NCBI GenBank assembly: GCA_004554705.1
Contig: SFKS01000021.1
Location: forward strand, 1 to 15,871
Length of the DNA: 15,871 nt
Reading direction: 5' to 3'
From: Clostridiales bacterium
GTDB lineage: Bacteria; Bacillota; Clostridia; TANB77; CAG-508
Shown here: piece after piece, positions 1 to 6,918 of the stretch
Position numbering within the stretch: position 1 is the stretch's first letter
Layout: the number at the start of each line of letters is the position of its first letter
The notes under the pieces: model-generated
The model's input: only the letters and a program-made list of their open reading frames with translations
The model's database searches: none
What the model was told of the DNA's origin: nothing
Made by a program: the position numbers and the translations under genes

Positions 1-71
1 TTATAATCAAAAGTATTTTAAAGAGCGGAGTAAAAACTGGAATAAAATTAATGGCAGAAGCAATAAAATAA
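1..71 (+). CDS. C-terminal tail of an upstream gene (partial, unidentified)
   Basis: A frame open from the window edge ends at TAA 69-71. Its last 22 residues read from position 3 include KSILKSGVKTG and end LMAEAIK, a lysine-rich amphipathic tail with normal AT-rich codon use. The stop lies 20 bases before the promoter of the next gene, which fits the end of a separate transcription unit. The piece is too short to assign a family. That it is the end of a real gene is inferred from the open frame and position only. Confidence 0.4.
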   Translation, partial: IIKSILKSGVKTGIKLMAEAIK

Positions 72-90
72 GGTTGTCCAATAGATAATT

Positions 91-120
91 TTGACAGGAT
101 AAATGAGTTTGTGGTATTAT
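91..120 (+). promoter_or_regulatory. Sigma-A-type promoter of the hemolysin III gene
   Basis: A perfect -35 hexamer TTGACA (91-96) is separated by 18 bases from TATTAT (115-120), a five-of-six -10 match. It lies about 40 bases before the start codon at 158, and a GAAAGGG-type ribosome binding site (145-151) lies between. This is one of the best promoter matches in the window. Confidence 0.7.
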
Positions 121-157
121 ATGAATTAGTTAATAGTAAGTTAGAAAGGGTGAAAAT

Positions 158-832
158 ATGAAAAGAACTAAATTAAAAGACAGAGTATTACCTACATACA
201 CAAAAGGAGAAGAAATTTTTAACATGGTTTCACATATTGTTGGCGCACCTCTTGGTATTGTGGCAATTGTTTTGGGCGTTATATTTTCAGCAATAAATAA
301 AAACGGATATGGAATAGCATCAAGTATTGTTTATGGAATTACATTAATTTTGTTATATACCATGTCTAGTATTTATCATGGATTAAATCCAAAACTTAAA
401 GCAAAAAAAATATTCCAAATAATAGACCACTGTTCAATATTTTTACTAATAGCTGGTACATATACTCCATTTGCTTTGTGTACTTTAAGAGAATATAGTC
501 CTGCCGTGGGTTGGACTATATTTGGAATAATGTGGGGAATGGCTGCTATAGGAATAACATTAAATGCAATAGATTTGAAAAAGTTTAAAGCGTTTTCTAT
601 GATATGCTACTTATGTATGGGTTGGTGCATTATTGTAAAAATAGGTGTTGTATTAGAAGAACTCGGAACAACTGGTTTTGCACTACTCCTATCAGGAGGA
701 ATAGTGTACACAGTGGGAGCAATTTTTTATGGACTAGGCAAAAAGAAAAAATGGATGCACTCAATTTTCCATTTAGCATGTGTTGTTGGCAGTTTATTAC
801 AATTAATATGTATTTTACTATATGTAGTTTAG
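158..832 (+). CDS. Hemolysin III / PAQR family membrane protein
   Basis: This 224-residue polytopic membrane protein has about seven hydrophobic segments. It carries the PAQR/hemolysin III hallmarks: NMVSH at residues 22-26, SSIYHG with His74, IDHCS with Asp90-His91, GTYTPF just after, and a C-terminal HSIFH with His201 and His205. In the family, the Ser/His/Asp positions and the last two histidines form a membrane-embedded zinc site, suggesting a hydrolase-like fold in the cytoplasmic membrane. Haemolysis was reported for the Bacillus cereus founder, but the role in most bacteria is unknown. Length is normal for the family. The start at 158 follows a good ribosome binding site and its own promoter. 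The next gene also has its own promoter, so this is probably a single-gene unit. Confidence 0.9.
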   Translation: MKRTKLKDRVLPTYTKGEEIFNMVSHIVGAPLGIVAIVLGVIFSAINKNGYGIASSIVYGITLILLYTMSSIYHGLNPKLKAKKIFQIIDHCSIFLLIAGTYTPFALCTLREYSPAVGWTIFGIMWGMAAIGITLNAIDLKKFKAFSMICYLCMGWCIIVKIGVVLEELGTTGFALLLSGGIVYTVGAIFYGLGKKKKWMHSIFHLACVVGSLLQLICILLYVV

Positions 833-863
833 AATTCACTTTAGAATATTTTAAATATATGTA

Positions 864-892
864 TTGCATGTTTCAATAAGTTATGATATTAT
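864..892 (+). promoter_or_regulatory. Promoter of the 922 gene / MBOAT cluster
   Basis: TTGCAT (864-869), 17 bases, then TATTAT (887-892), 30 bases before the ATG at 922. The -10 box lies downstream of an in-frame ATG at 883, so that earlier ATG cannot be the usual translation start. Confidence 0.6.
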
Positions 893-921
893 ACATGTAC
901 AGACTAAAAAGGAGGATTTTT

Positions 922-1506
922 ATGAAAAAGAATTTAATTTATATAATTACAGGAGTAATCCTAGTTGTTGCAATTATTGCAGGAATTGCATTTGGAATGA
1001 AAAACAAAAATTCTAAAGGTCTAAAACTAGAAACAGCAGAAGAAATGAAAGCAATGTTTAAAAAGATTTATAGTGACTTAGGAAATACTTTACCATCACT
1101 TGAAACTAATGAAATTGATATAAATGATGCAAATCTTGTTACAACATATACAGGGTTAAAATCAAATAAAGATATAGAAGCAGTAGTAGTATCAGAACCA
1201 TTGATGAATGCCCAAGCCTACTCAGCAGTAGCTGTAAAGGTAAAAGATGGAGCAGATATTGAAACAATAAAAAAAGAAATGTTGGATAACATAGACACAA
1301 ATAAATGGATTTGTGTTTCTGCAGAAAAAGTATATGCTACAAATAGTGGAAATATAATATTCCTAGTAATGTCAGATGAAGAGTGGGCAAAACCAGTATA
1401 TGAGAATTTTAAGAAATATGCAAATAACGAAACAGGAAAAGAATTAGAAAGAACAGAAGACTTTGGTGATGTGGAATTACCACCAGAAATGACAGTTATT
1501 CAATAA
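922..1506 (+). CDS. Membrane-anchored extracellular protein of unknown function (DUF4358-like?)
   Basis: The product has 194 residues. A lysine-rich start (MKKN) is followed by one hydrophobic segment (about residues 4-23), then a soluble domain, so it is probably an uncleaved anchor with an extracellular domain. The longer in-frame start at 883 is rejected because a -10 box covers it and AAGGAGG (909-915) serves the ATG at 922. Seen in the soluble domain: QAYSAVAVKVKDG, KWICVSAEKVYATNSG and IIFLVMSDEE, consistent with a compact alpha/beta domain. The pattern reminds me of small anchored proteins (possibly DUF4358) found beside MBOAT/DHHW genes in gut Clostridia. That link is recollection and needs a profile search. 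A hairpin follows directly, then the MBOAT gene, so a role in the same surface-polymer modification is possible. Confidence 0.75.
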   Translation: MKKNLIYIITGVILVVAIIAGIAFGMKNKNSKGLKLETAEEMKAMFKKIYSDLGNTLPSLETNEIDINDANLVTTYTGLKSNKDIEAVVVSEPLMNAQAYSAVAVKVKDGADIETIKKEMLDNIDTNKWICVSAEKVYATNSGNIIFLVMSDEEWAKPVYENFKKYANNETGKELERTEDFGDVELPPEMTVIQ

Positions 1507-1510
1507 CAAT

Positions 1511-1540
1511 AAAAGCTCCCAAAGCTTGGGAGCTTTTACT
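1511..1540 (+). terminator. Strong hairpin, terminator or attenuator before the MBOAT gene
   Basis: AAAAGCTCCCAA (1511-1522) pairs perfectly over 12 bp with TTGGGAGCTTTT (1526-1537), with loop AGC, and is followed by ACTTTT. It begins 4 bases after the stop of the upstream gene and ends 6 bases before the GGAGGAGG ribosome binding site of the MBOAT gene. No promoter fits between them, so MBOAT expression must come from read-through. Confidence 0.75.
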
Positions 1541-1556
1541 TTTGGAGGAGGAAACT

Positions 1557-2948
1557 ATGCTCTTTACTAGTATAAGCTTTTTATACTATTTTTTACCAAT
1601 AGTATTAATTACATATTTCGTATTACCTAAAAAATTAAAAAATACTGTGCTTTGTGTAGCATCATTAATATTTTATTTTTATGGAGAACCAAAGTACATT
1701 ATATTAATGCTTGCCGAAATACTTATAGCTTACATAGTTGCATTATTAATAAACAAGCACAAAAGTAAATCAATTCTTGTGCTTGGAATAGTTATACATG
1801 TAGGCTTACTATGTGTTTTCAAATACACAGATTTCATTGTATCAAACATAAATAGTCTATTCAACACAAACCTTTCACTTCTAAGACTTGCAATTCCAAT
1901 AGGAATATCGTTTTATACATTTCAAATATTAAGTTATGAAATTGATGTATATAGAGGAAAAGTAAAAGTTCAAAAAAACCTGCTTAAACTTGCAACATAT
2001 GTAACTCTCTTCCCACAGTTAATTGCAGGACCAATTGTAAGATATGAAACTATTAAAAAAGAATTAGATGAGAGAAAAAAAACTAAAGAAGACTTTGCTT
2101 ATGGCGTAACACGTTTTACAACGGGTTTAGCTAAAAAAGTATTAATTTCAAACATGCTTGGAGAACTATGCAAAGTTTTTCTAAATGGAACAGAAAAAAG
2201 TGTGGCATTTTACTGGATATATGGCATAGCATATACACTTCAAATATATTTTGATTTTTCAGCATATTCAGATATGGCAATAGGACTTGGCAGAATGTTT
2301 GGCTTCCATTTCCTAGAAAACTTTAATTATCCATATATATCAAAAAGTATTACAGAATTTTGGAGAAGATGGCATATTTCACTAAGTTCATGGTTTAAAG
2401 ACTATGTGTATATTCCACTTGGTGGAAATAGAGTAGGAAAAGCAAAGCATATAAGAAATATAGCAGTTGTATGGCTACTTACAGGAATTTGGCATGGAGC
2501 AAGTTGGAACTTTGTTATATGGGGTACAATGTTTGGAGTTATCCTCTTAATAGAAAAATTCTTCCTAGGAAAATACTTAGAAAAAGCACCTAATTTTATA
2601 AAAAGATTATATGTGTTATTTATTGTAATGGTAAGCTTTATAATCTTTAATGCAAACAATATGGGAGAGGCAATAACTAACATAGCAGGCTTATTTGGTG
2701 CAAACGGAGAAAGCTTTATAAATAAATTTACCATTTATAACCTAAGAAGTTATGCAGTAATTTTAATAATTGGAATAATAGGAGCAACACCAATTCCAAA
2801 AAACTTTATTCAAAAATCACAACAAAAAACTAAAACAAAAAGAATAATAAACCTACTAGAACCAGTATATGTAGCAGTTTTACTGATAGTAGTTACAGCA
2901 TATCTAGTAGATAACTCTTACAACCCATTTTTGTATTTTAGATTTTAA
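1557..2948 (+). CDS. MBOAT family O-acyltransferase (AlgI/DltB-like)
   Basis: A 463-residue polytopic protein, the normal size for the AlgI branch of MBOAT enzymes. These move acyl groups, usually acetyl, across the membrane for attachment to extracellular polysaccharides or cell-wall polymers. Seen in order: an N-terminal hydrophobic region, FPQLIAGPIVRYE, YFDFSAYSDMAIG, WRRWHISLSSWFKDYVYIP with His273, the PLGGNR signature, and LTGIWHGASWNF with His313, the expected catalytic histidine of the re-entrant loop. The ATG at 1557 follows GGAGGAGG (1544-1551); an upstream TTG at 1542 would leave no room for a ribosome binding site. The next gene starts 12 bases after the stop and encodes the DHHW-type partner often paired with AlgI-like enzymes. 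Polymer and acyl donor cannot be read from sequence. Confidence 0.95.
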   Translation: MLFTSISFLYYFLPIVLITYFVLPKKLKNTVLCVASLIFYFYGEPKYIILMLAEILIAYIVALLINKHKSKSILVLGIVIHVGLLCVFKYTDFIVSNINSLFNTNLSLLRLAIPIGISFYTFQILSYEIDVYRGKVKVQKNLLKLATYVTLFPQLIAGPIVRYETIKKELDERKKTKEDFAYGVTRFTTGLAKKVLISNMLGELCKVFLNGTEKSVAFYWIYGIAYTLQIYFDFSAYSDMAIGLGRMFGFHFLENFNYPYISKSITEFWRRWHISLSSWFKDYVYIPLGGNRVGKAKHIRNIAVVWLLTGIWHGASWNFVIWGTMFGVILLIEKFFLGKYLEKAPNFIKRLYVLFIVMVSFIIFNANNMGEAITNIAGLFGANGESFINKFTIYNLRSYAVILIIGIIGATPIPKNFIQKSQQKTKTKRIINLLEPVYVAVLLIVVTAYLVDNSYNPFLYFRF

Positions 2949-2960
2949 AGGAGAATAAAG

Positions 2961-4050
2961 ATGAACGATAAATTAAAGAATATCATTGTAATAGTTACGT
3001 TTATTACTATAATATTTGGGATGTTATTCTTAAATATAATAAAAAAAGATGAACAAATATCAATAACAGAAAGGCGTAAACTAGCAACATTTCCAAGCTT
3101 TACAGCTGAAAAGTTAATAAAACGGAGACTTTGCAACTAAATTTGATAACTATGCAATGGATAATTTTTACCAAAGAGAAACATTTAGAAAACTAAAAAC
3201 ATCAGTAGAACTAGATATTTTCAAAAAACAAGATGTAAATAAAATATATAAATATAATGATTTTCTAGTAGAACAAATCTATCCACTAGACGAAAAATCA
3301 GCTACTAATTTGACTAACAAAATAAACTATATAAAAGAAAGTTATTTAAACGAAACAAACAAAATATATTACTCAATAATACCAGATAAAAACTATTACA
3401 CAGATAATAGCCATCTAAAGCTAGATTACGATAAAATGCAGCAAATAATGGAAAACAATTTAAACGGTTTGCAATATATAGACATATTCCAAGATTTGAG
3501 CTTAGATAGCTATTACTATACCGATTCACATTGGAAACAAGAAAAACTGCAAAACGTAGCAAAAACAATAGCCGAGAATATGAATTTTTCTATAACCCAA
3601 AACTACAATGAGCAAAAAGTAGCAACATTCAAAGGAGTATATGCAGGTCAGCTACCAATAAACACAAAGGAAGACAAAATAAAAATACTAGTAAACGATA
3701 TAATTGCTGATGCGAATGCTTACAACTACGAAACAAAAGAACAAGGAGGAATATATAACTTCAAAAAACTAACTGGATATGATAAATACGACATATACCT
3801 ATCAGGAGCAACTCCACTAATAGAAATAAGTAACGCAAACAACAAAACAAACAAAACATTAGTAATCTTTAGAGACTCTTATGCTTCAAGCCTAGCACCA
3901 TTGCTAATGGAAGGATACTCAAAAATAACATTAGTAGATACAAGATACATTTCACCTAAAATATTAAACGAATATGTAAATTTCGAAAACGCAGATATCT
4001 TATTTATATATAGCACACTAGTAATAAATAGCAGCATGGCATTGAAATAG
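2961..4050 (+). CDS. DHHW/AlgX-like SGNH protein, read through a +1 frameshift at CGG
   Basis: Two adjacent frames encode one protein. From ATG 2961 (AAAGGAG at 2947-2953) frame one gives a membrane anchor (about residues 7-27) and ends at TAA 3138-3140. Skipping one base near 3123 continues as GDFATKFDNYAMDNF and on to TAG 4048-4050, 362 residues in total. Seen: YYTDSHW with Asp188 and His190, matching the DHHW-family signature (Ser for the first His), and RDSYASS with Ser306, which resembles the serine block of AlgJ/AlgX SGNH enzymes. The role inferred from family and neighbourhood is acceptance or transfer of acyl groups from the MBOAT enzyme to an extracellular polymer. A start at 3157 would lose the anchor, so the joined reading is preferred. 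Whether the shift is programmed, a mutation or an artefact is open. Confidence 0.8.
3119..3126 (+). other. +1 frameshift site at CGG (DHHW gene)
   Basis: Zero frame reads ATA AAA CGG AGA and stops five codons after CGG. Skipping the C gives AAA GGA GAC (Lys-Gly-Asp) and restores the long frame. An extra A in the AAAA run would also explain the break, giving Asn-Gly instead. Confidence 0.7.
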
Positions 4051-4209
4051 AAAAAACAAAGGTTTATATATAATAAAAATAAAAGGATAGAGTACTTCTC
4101 TTTAGGTGAAATTCCAGAAAACTTGGCAGAAGAAAAAACAAGTAAAGAGCAAATTAAAATGTGCTTTGAGGTAGCAAATAGCGAAAATTGGCAAACACTA
4201 TTTGATTAA
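4051..4209 (+). pseudogene. Remnant of an unidentified gene (3' fragment)
   Basis: In the same frame as the DHHW gene, directly after its TAG stop, an open stretch of 52 codons runs to TAA 4207-4209. It reads like real protein: IEYFSLGEIPENLAEE, then KEQIKMCFEVANSEN and a final WQTLFD. There is no ribosome binding site or start codon at its beginning; the only ATG (4159) is deep inside. The preceding gene has a natural family-like end, so stop read-through is unlikely. It is probably the 3' end of a gene whose 5' part was lost when the DHHW gene and its flank were joined. I do not recognise the family. Confidence 0.45.
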
Positions 4210-4258
4210 GAAGCTGTTATCAGTAAATTAATAATTTTAAATTATAGGAGAAAAATAC

Positions 4259-4813
4259 ATGGAAAAGAATAGATGCAAATGGTGCAACATGCACAACTCA
4301 TTATACATAAAGTACCACGATGAAGAATGGTGCCAACCCCAATTTGATGATAAATATTTGCTAGAAATGCTAATACTAGAGTCCTTTCAAGCAGGGCTTT
4401 CTTGGGAATGTGTATTAAACAAAAGGGAAGACTTTAGAAAGACCTATGATAATTTTGATATTGATAAAATATGTGAGTTTGATGAGAACAAAATAAATGA
4501 ACTCATATCAAATGAAAAAATAATAAGAAACAAACTAAAAATAAAAGCTAGCATAAACAATGCAAAAATTTTTAAAAAAATACAAAACGAATATGGTACT
4601 TTTCATAATTATTTAAAAACATTTACTCAAGATAAAACAGTTTATGAAACAGATAAAACAACATCTACTCTTTCAGACGAAATCTCAAAAGACCTGCAAC
4701 AAAAGGGAATGAAGTTTGTTGGCTCAACAATAATTTATTCATATTTGCAGGCAATAGGTGTAATATATTCACATGATGAAGAATGTTTTTTATATAAAAA
4801 TAAGGAGGACTAA
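4259..4813 (+). CDS. tag: DNA-3-methyladenine glycosylase I
   Basis: A 184-residue cytoplasmic base-excision-repair enzyme that removes 3-methyladenine from alkylated DNA. The family pattern is clear: RCKWC near the N-terminus, KYHDEEW (17-24 region), LESFQAGLSWE with Glu41 and Trp49 as base-pocket residues, KRE.FR, and IIRNKLKIKASINNA in the helix-hairpin-helix region. Zinc-site residues match the E. coli enzyme (Cys4, His17, His175, Cys179) as Cys6, His20, His172 and Cys176. One small oddity is Cys25 where the family usually has Gly after EEW. The start is supported by AGGAG (4246-4250). The next gene's ribosome binding site lies in its last codons, so the two are co-translated. Confidence 0.95.
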   Translation: MEKNRCKWCNMHNSLYIKYHDEEWCQPQFDDKYLLEMLILESFQAGLSWECVLNKREDFRKTYDNFDIDKICEFDENKINELISNEKIIRNKLKIKASINNAKIFKKIQNEYGTFHNYLKTFTQDKTVYETDKTTSTLSDEISKDLQQKGMKFVGSTIIYSYLQAIGVIYSHDEECFLYKNKED

Positions 4814-4816
4814 AAA

Positions 4817-5366
4817 ATGCAATATATAGCGTTATTAAGAGGAATAAACATAAGCCGGAAAAAACAAAATTCCAATGGCAGAGTTAAAAAAAGAATTTAA
4901 AACACTAGGCTTCGAAAATGTAATAACATATCTAAACAGTGGAAATGTTATATTCACAAGCGATATTCAAGATGAAAACACAATAACAAATACTATCCAT
5001 AAAAAAATAGAAGAAAAGTTCAAACTTGATATTCCAGTTTTTATAATAGAAGCAAGCAAACTAAAAGAACTCTTAGAAAATCAGCCAGAATGGTGGGGAA
5101 CAGTAAGCAAAGAAATTTATGATAATATCATATTTATAATACCACCAACAACCTATGAAGAAGTCTATAAGGCACTAGGAGAACCAAAACAAGAACTTGA
5201 AAAAATAAAAGAATACAAAAACAACATCTTTTGGTCATACAACTTAAAAAATTACAGAAAAACAAACTGGTGGGCAAAAACAGCAAATACAAGCATAAGC
5301 CAATCAATTACAATAAGAACTGCAAATACAATGAGGAAAGTATTGGAATTGTGCGATAAGGTATAG
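4817..5366 (+). CDS. DUF1697 family protein, read through a +1 frameshift at CGG
   Basis: ATG 4817 follows AAGGAGG inside the end of tag, 3 bases after its stop. Zero frame gives MQYIALLRGINIS, a typical DUF1697 start, then meets CGG at 4856-4858 and stops at 4898-4900. Dropping one C continues as GKNKIPMAELKKEF, then LNSGNVIFTS, LPWW-like EWWGTVSKE and a C-terminal RKTNWWAK and ITIRTANT, to TAG 5364-5366. The joined product has 182 residues, the normal family length. A start at 4875 would remove the conserved RGIN segment and has no ribosome binding site, so it is rejected. Members are small cytoplasmic alpha/beta proteins of unknown function. Apart from the one base, nothing in the gene looks decayed. 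Confidence 0.85.
4853..4860 (+). other. +1 frameshift site at CGG (DUF1697 gene)
   Basis: Zero frame reads ATA AGC CGG AAA. Skipping the C at 4856 gives AGC GGA AAA (Ser-Gly-Lys), matching the family RGIN-x-x-GK(N) pattern. The break lies 13 codons into the gene. Confidence 0.8.
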
Positions 5367-5447
5367 AAATATTCCACTGATAATTATCTGCTTTTGTGAT
5401 AATATAAGATAATCAAATTACGAGATTAAGGGAGATACAAAGATAAA

Positions 5448-6149
5448 ATGAAAATAGAAAAAACAAAAATTAATAACATTCCAGCAATAATATGGGGAGA
5501 AAAAAGTTCAAAGGTAATTATTGCTGTACATGGGAATATGTCAAACAAAGAGGATGAAGTAATAAAAATACTAGCAGAAGAGGCTACTTCTAAAGGCTAC
5601 CAAGTATTAAGTTTCGATTTACCAGAACATGGAGAAAGAAAACTAGACACAGCATATTTATGCAAAGTTCAAAATTGTGTAAAAGATTTAAAAAGCATTA
5701 TAGAATACGCAAAAACAAGCTATAACGAAATAAACTTATGGGCATGTAGCATGGGAGCATATTTTAGTTTATTAGCATATAAAGATGAGAAAATAAAACA
5801 ATGCTTATTCCTATCACCAGTTGTAAATATGAAAATAATTATTGATAATATGATGCTATGGAGTAATACAACAGAGGAAGAATTAATGAAAAAGAAAGAA
5901 ATAAAAACAGACTTTGGACAAACTCTATATTGGGACTATTACCTATATGTGAAGGAAAAACCAATAACGAATTGGAATAAAAAAACATACATATTATATG
6001 GAAACAAAGACAATATGCAAAATGAAGAAACAATAAAAAGCTTTTCAGATAAATTTAATTGTGAACTAACTATATTAGAAGATGGAGAGCACTACTTCCA
6101 TACAGAAGAACAGTTGAAATATTACAAAGAATGGCTGAAAAATTTATAA
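5448..6149 (+). CDS. Alpha/beta hydrolase (serine esterase/peptidase-like)
   Basis: A 233-residue soluble protein with an alpha/beta-hydrolase layout: VHGN at residues 27-30 (oxyanion-hole loop), FDLPEHGER in the position of the typical D.-G.G.S loop, nucleophile elbow ACSMGAY with Ser101 (Cys before Ser, Ala in place of the first Gly), acid residue YGNKDN with Asp188, and GEHYFH with His215. There is no signal peptide or membrane segment, so it is probably cytoplasmic. The substrate cannot be predicted. GGGAG (5430-5434) lies 13 bases before the ATG, a rather long spacing. The 81-base upstream gap holds repeated GATAAT motifs and probably its promoter. The small membrane-protein gene follows 18 bases after the stop. 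Confidence 0.88.
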   Translation: MKIEKTKINNIPAIIWGEKSSKVIIAVHGNMSNKEDEVIKILAEEATSKGYQVLSFDLPEHGERKLDTAYLCKVQNCVKDLKSIIEYAKTSYNEINLWACSMGAYFSLLAYKDEKIKQCLFLSPVVNMKIIIDNMMLWSNTTEEELMKKKEIKTDFGQTLYWDYYLYVKEKPITNWNKKTYILYGNKDNMQNEETIKSFSDKFNCELTILEDGEHYFHTEEQLKYYKEWLKNL

Positions 6150-6167
6150 AGAGAGGTGGTAAATATT

Positions 6168-6386
6168 ATGAAAAAGAAAACAACAATAATTGTTATAATA
6201 GCACTGCTAATTATTTTATTAATTCCAATACCAATGCACTTAAAAGATGGCGGAACAGTTGAATATAAAGCATTATTATATAAGGTTTCAAAAGTTTATA
6301 GATTAACAGGAAATATAGAAAAAATGTATGAAGAAGGGGTTACGGTTGAAATATTGGGCTTGGAAATCTTTAATGATGTAAAATAA
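6168..6386 (+). CDS. Small membrane-anchored protein of unknown function
   Basis: This 72-residue product has a lysine-rich start (MKKK), one hydrophobic segment (about residues 5-22, ending IPIPMHL), then a short domain containing KDGGTVEYKALLYKVSKV and EILGLEIFNDVK. Small proteins with this layout are common in gut Clostridia by recollection; none has a function I can name. The ATG at 6168 is preferred over a GTG at 6156, which lies within the purine-rich AGAGGTGG ribosome binding site. It sits between the hydrolase and the GNAT gene with gaps of 18 and 27 bases, consistent with one operon. Confidence 0.75.
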   Translation: MKKKTTIIVIIALLIILLIPIPMHLKDGGTVEYKALLYKVSKVYRLTGNIEKMYEEGVTVEILGLEIFNDVK

Positions 6387-6413
6387 GACTATAAAAACAA
6401 GAGGAAGATGATT

Positions 6414-6851
6414 ATGTTAGAGATTAGAAAAGTTTTAAATGAAGAAATGAAAGATGCTTTAAACTTAGTATGGAGAGTATTTCTAGAGTATGAAGCACCT
6501 GATTATACTGATGAAGGTATAAAAGAATTTAAAAAATCTATTGATGATGTGAATTGGGTTAATGCAAGAGAATTTTATGGCGCATTTATTGAAGAAAAAC
6601 TAGTTGGAGTAATCGCAACAAAAGATGCAACTCATATTGCATTATTCTTTGTAGATGGTAAATTTCAAGGACAAGGTATTGGTAGAAAACTGTATAATAA
6701 AATAATCGAGTTAAATAATCAAGAATTTTTTACAGTAAATTCATCACCTTATGCACACGAAATATATAAACATTTAGGGTTTATGGATACAGACATAGAG
6801 CAATGTATCAATGGTTTAAGATTTTATCCTATGAAAAATAGTAAGGTGTAA
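6414..6851 (+). CDS. GNAT family N-acetyltransferase
   Basis: A 145-residue cytoplasmic acetyl-CoA-dependent acyltransferase fold. Motif A is clear: FFVDGKFQGQGIGRKLY, where QGQGIG is the acetyl-CoA pyrophosphate loop. Downstream are VNSSPYAHEIYKHLGF, the usual beta5/alpha4 region ending in a family-typical LGF, and a C-terminal GLRFYPM. The acceptor substrate is unknown. The ATG at 6414 is chosen over 6408 because GAGGAAG (6401-6407) directly abuts the earlier ATG, leaving no spacing. It follows the small membrane protein closely and probably belongs to the same transcript. Confidence 0.88.
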   Translation: MLEIRKVLNEEMKDALNLVWRVFLEYEAPDYTDEGIKEFKKSIDDVNWVNAREFYGAFIEEKLVGVIATKDATHIALFFVDGKFQGQGIGRKLYNKIIELNNQEFFTVNSSPYAHEIYKHLGFMDTDIEQCINGLRFYPMKNSKV

Positions 6852-6861
6852 GGAGGAGTAT

Positions 6862-6891
6862 ATGAATAAATTAAAAAATATTGAAAAATAA
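6862..6891 (+). other. Nine-codon ORF with strong ribosome binding site
   Basis: AAGGAGGAG (6850-6858) followed at ideal spacing by ATG 6862 drives a reading frame of only nine codons (MNKLKNIEK) ending TAA 6889-6891, 27 bases before RsgA. It could be a leader or coupling peptide for rsgA, or the stub of a deleted gene. Confidence 0.35.
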
Positions 6892-6918
6892 CATATAAAT
6901 ATTAACTAAGGAGAGAAA

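Noticed and set aside
630..869. Antisense ORFs on the - strand throughout the window (this one and about two dozen others)
   Set aside because: They are mirror frames of AT-rich genes, lacking ribosome binding sites and recognisable domains.
883..921. Upstream ATG at 883 as the start of the 922 gene
   Set aside because: It overlaps a -10 box and has no ribosome binding site, while ATG 922 has an ideal one.
4048..4209. TAG read as a sense codon, extending the DHHW protein
   Set aside because: The protein already ends in a family-like TLVINSSMALK segment, and TAG ends other genes here normally (for example at 830-832).
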